From NCBI GenBank assembly GCA_964605095.1, contig CAZSBS010000121.1, forward strand, positions 1-14,234: a stretch of 14,234 nucleotides of DNA, read 5' to 3'. The notes under the pieces were generated by a model. It saw nothing but the letters and a program-made list of their open reading frames with translations. It was not told where the DNA came from and did no database searches. Shown here one piece after another: positions 13,496 to 14,234 of the stretch (positions are counted from its first letter, which is position 1; every line of letters begins with the position of its first letter). The position numbers and the translations under genes were made by a program. Source of the stretch: JAUWQU01 sp964605095. GTDB lineage: Bacteria > Planctomycetota > Phycisphaerae > SM23-33.

Positions 13496-14045
13496 CCGTT
13501 TCGACGCCGCCACCAGGACGATTCAGGAGACGGGGCGGGCCATCGCCGGAGATATCGCCAGGGCCGTCGAACTGATCGTGCGGAGCTACCGAGAAGGCGG
13601 CGGGGTGCTGCTGTTCGGCAATGGCGGGTCCGCAGCCGACGCCCAGCACATCGCCGGCGAGCTTGTCGGCCGGTTCCTGAAGGAACGGCGGCCCCTGCGG
13701 GCAGTGGCGCTTACCGCCGACGCAGCGGTGCTGACCAGCCTCGCCAACGACTACGGCTACGAGGCGGTTTTCGCGCGGCAGATCGAGGCCCTGGGCAGGG
13801 CCGGGGATGTCGCGATCGGCATAAGCACGTCGGGCAACTCGCCAAACGTCCTGGCCGGGCTGAGAAAGGCGCGCGAGCTCGGCCTGGCCACCATCGCCCT
13901 TACCGGCGCCGGAGGAGGCGCCTGCGCCAAACTGGCTGACATCCTGCTGGCCGTGCCGGAAACCCATACCCCCGCAGTCCAGCAAGCCCACCAGGTGATC
14001 TACCACGTCCTGTGCGAAATGGTCGAACGCGACGCGGGCAAGTGA
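13476..14045 (+). CDS. gmhA: sedoheptulose-7-phosphate isomerase (phosphoheptose isomerase)
   Basis: 189 aa. ATG 13476 lies inside the end of the GT2 gene and is preceded by AGGAGA with about 9-nt spacing. SIS fold: FGNGGSAADAQHIAGELVGR (48-66), ISTSGNSPNVL (116-126) and TGAGGGACAKLAD. The zinc ligands known for GmhA (H61, E65, Q172, H180 in E. coli numbering) align with H58, E62, Q169 and H177. The enzyme converts sedoheptulose 7-phosphate to D-glycero-D-manno-heptose 7-phosphate, the first step to ADP- or GDP-heptose for LPS cores or S-layer and exopolysaccharide glycans. Overlap with the glycosyltransferase gene argues for one transcript. A DiaA-type SIS protein is the alternative, but the zinc ligands favour GmhA. 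Confidence 0.9.
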   Translation: MTDEIRDRFDAATRTIQETGRAIAGDIARAVELIVRSYREGGGVLLFGNGGSAADAQHIAGELVGRFLKERRPLRAVALTADAAVLTSLANDYGYEAVFARQIEALGRAGDVAIGISTSGNSPNVLAGLRKARELGLATIALTGAGGGACAKLADILLAVPETHTPAVQQAHQVIYHVLCEMVERDAGK

Positions 14046-14234
14046 GGCTTCGGGTTTCGAGAATGAGAAGTGGACAAAGAAGGGCGCGGCCCATCGGCCA
14101 AGAGTCAATGTTCTCCTGTTTTTATCCCCCTTCGCCAAGCGATCTTATGATCGCCGCTTCCTCTTCCCGGCCGCGGGTATTAGCCCAACTTTCGCAGTTT
14201 GCTCCCCAATCGCGGATTGTTCGCGCTATTTTCG
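14046..14234. other. unassigned 189-bp right edge
   Basis: No gene supported. One small hairpin, GCGATC-TTAT-GATCGC (14139-14154), is seen; no T run follows. The gene beyond cannot be judged. Confidence 0.5.

Noticed and set aside
1..14234. CRISPR array, tRNA, rRNA, transposase, integrase or phage genes
   Set aside because: None seen on either strand; the repeats present are irregular and lack equal spacers.

Overview
The window is a high-GC bacterial chromosome segment that most resembles a planctomycete, probably of the Phycisphaerae side. I infer this from gene content, not from a marker gene: a secreted hydrazine-synthase-alpha-like di-haem c protein, a TraR/DksA-like protein with a histone-H1-like tail directly upstream of lspA, a duplicated-domain anti-sigma factor behind an ECF sigma factor, and spacers full of purine-rich 'GCAGAG' repeats. 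No rRNA, tRNA, CRISPR array, transposase or phage gene was seen.

Layout. 1-1171 (minus): a DUF3300 lipoprotein gene cut by the left edge. 1172-1516: divergent spacer with two small dyads and a good promoter for the rightward gene. 1517-3814: HzsA-like di-haem protein. 3918-4822: a two-gene unit, a tandem CsrA-like protein overlapping a flavodoxin-fold protein by 4 bp. 4823-5142: spacer with hairpins and an intrinsic terminator. A near-consensus promoter at 5143-5171 then drives the DksA-like gene and lspA (5256-6842). 6843-7560: about 700 bp of repeats and hairpins, including a candidate leftward small RNA. 7613-9787: nucleoside-2-deoxyribosyltransferase-like gene, rlmN and an ECF sigma gene, tightly packed. 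9788-10071: structured leader. 10072-11450: anti-sigma factor and a secreted DUF3106-like protein. 11637-14045: UPF0104-type membrane protein, family 2 glycosyltransferase and GmhA-type isomerase, all overlapping, pointing to cell-envelope glycan or lipid work.

How genes fit together. The sigma, anti-sigma and secreted protein look like an envelope-signalling module. The last three genes look like an envelope glycoconjugate operon (GmhA makes heptose precursor, the GT2 would transfer a sugar to a carrier lipid, the membrane protein is of the LPG-synthase/flippase-like fold).

The most unusual item is the CsrA-like gene. It encodes two CsrA units in one chain. Unit 1 keeps the strand-1 arginine but has lost the strand-5 arginine; unit 2 shows the reverse. 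In the CsrA dimer each RNA site is built from strand 1 of one subunit and strand 5 of the other, so this chain looks like a pre-fused CsrA with one intact and one erased RNA site.
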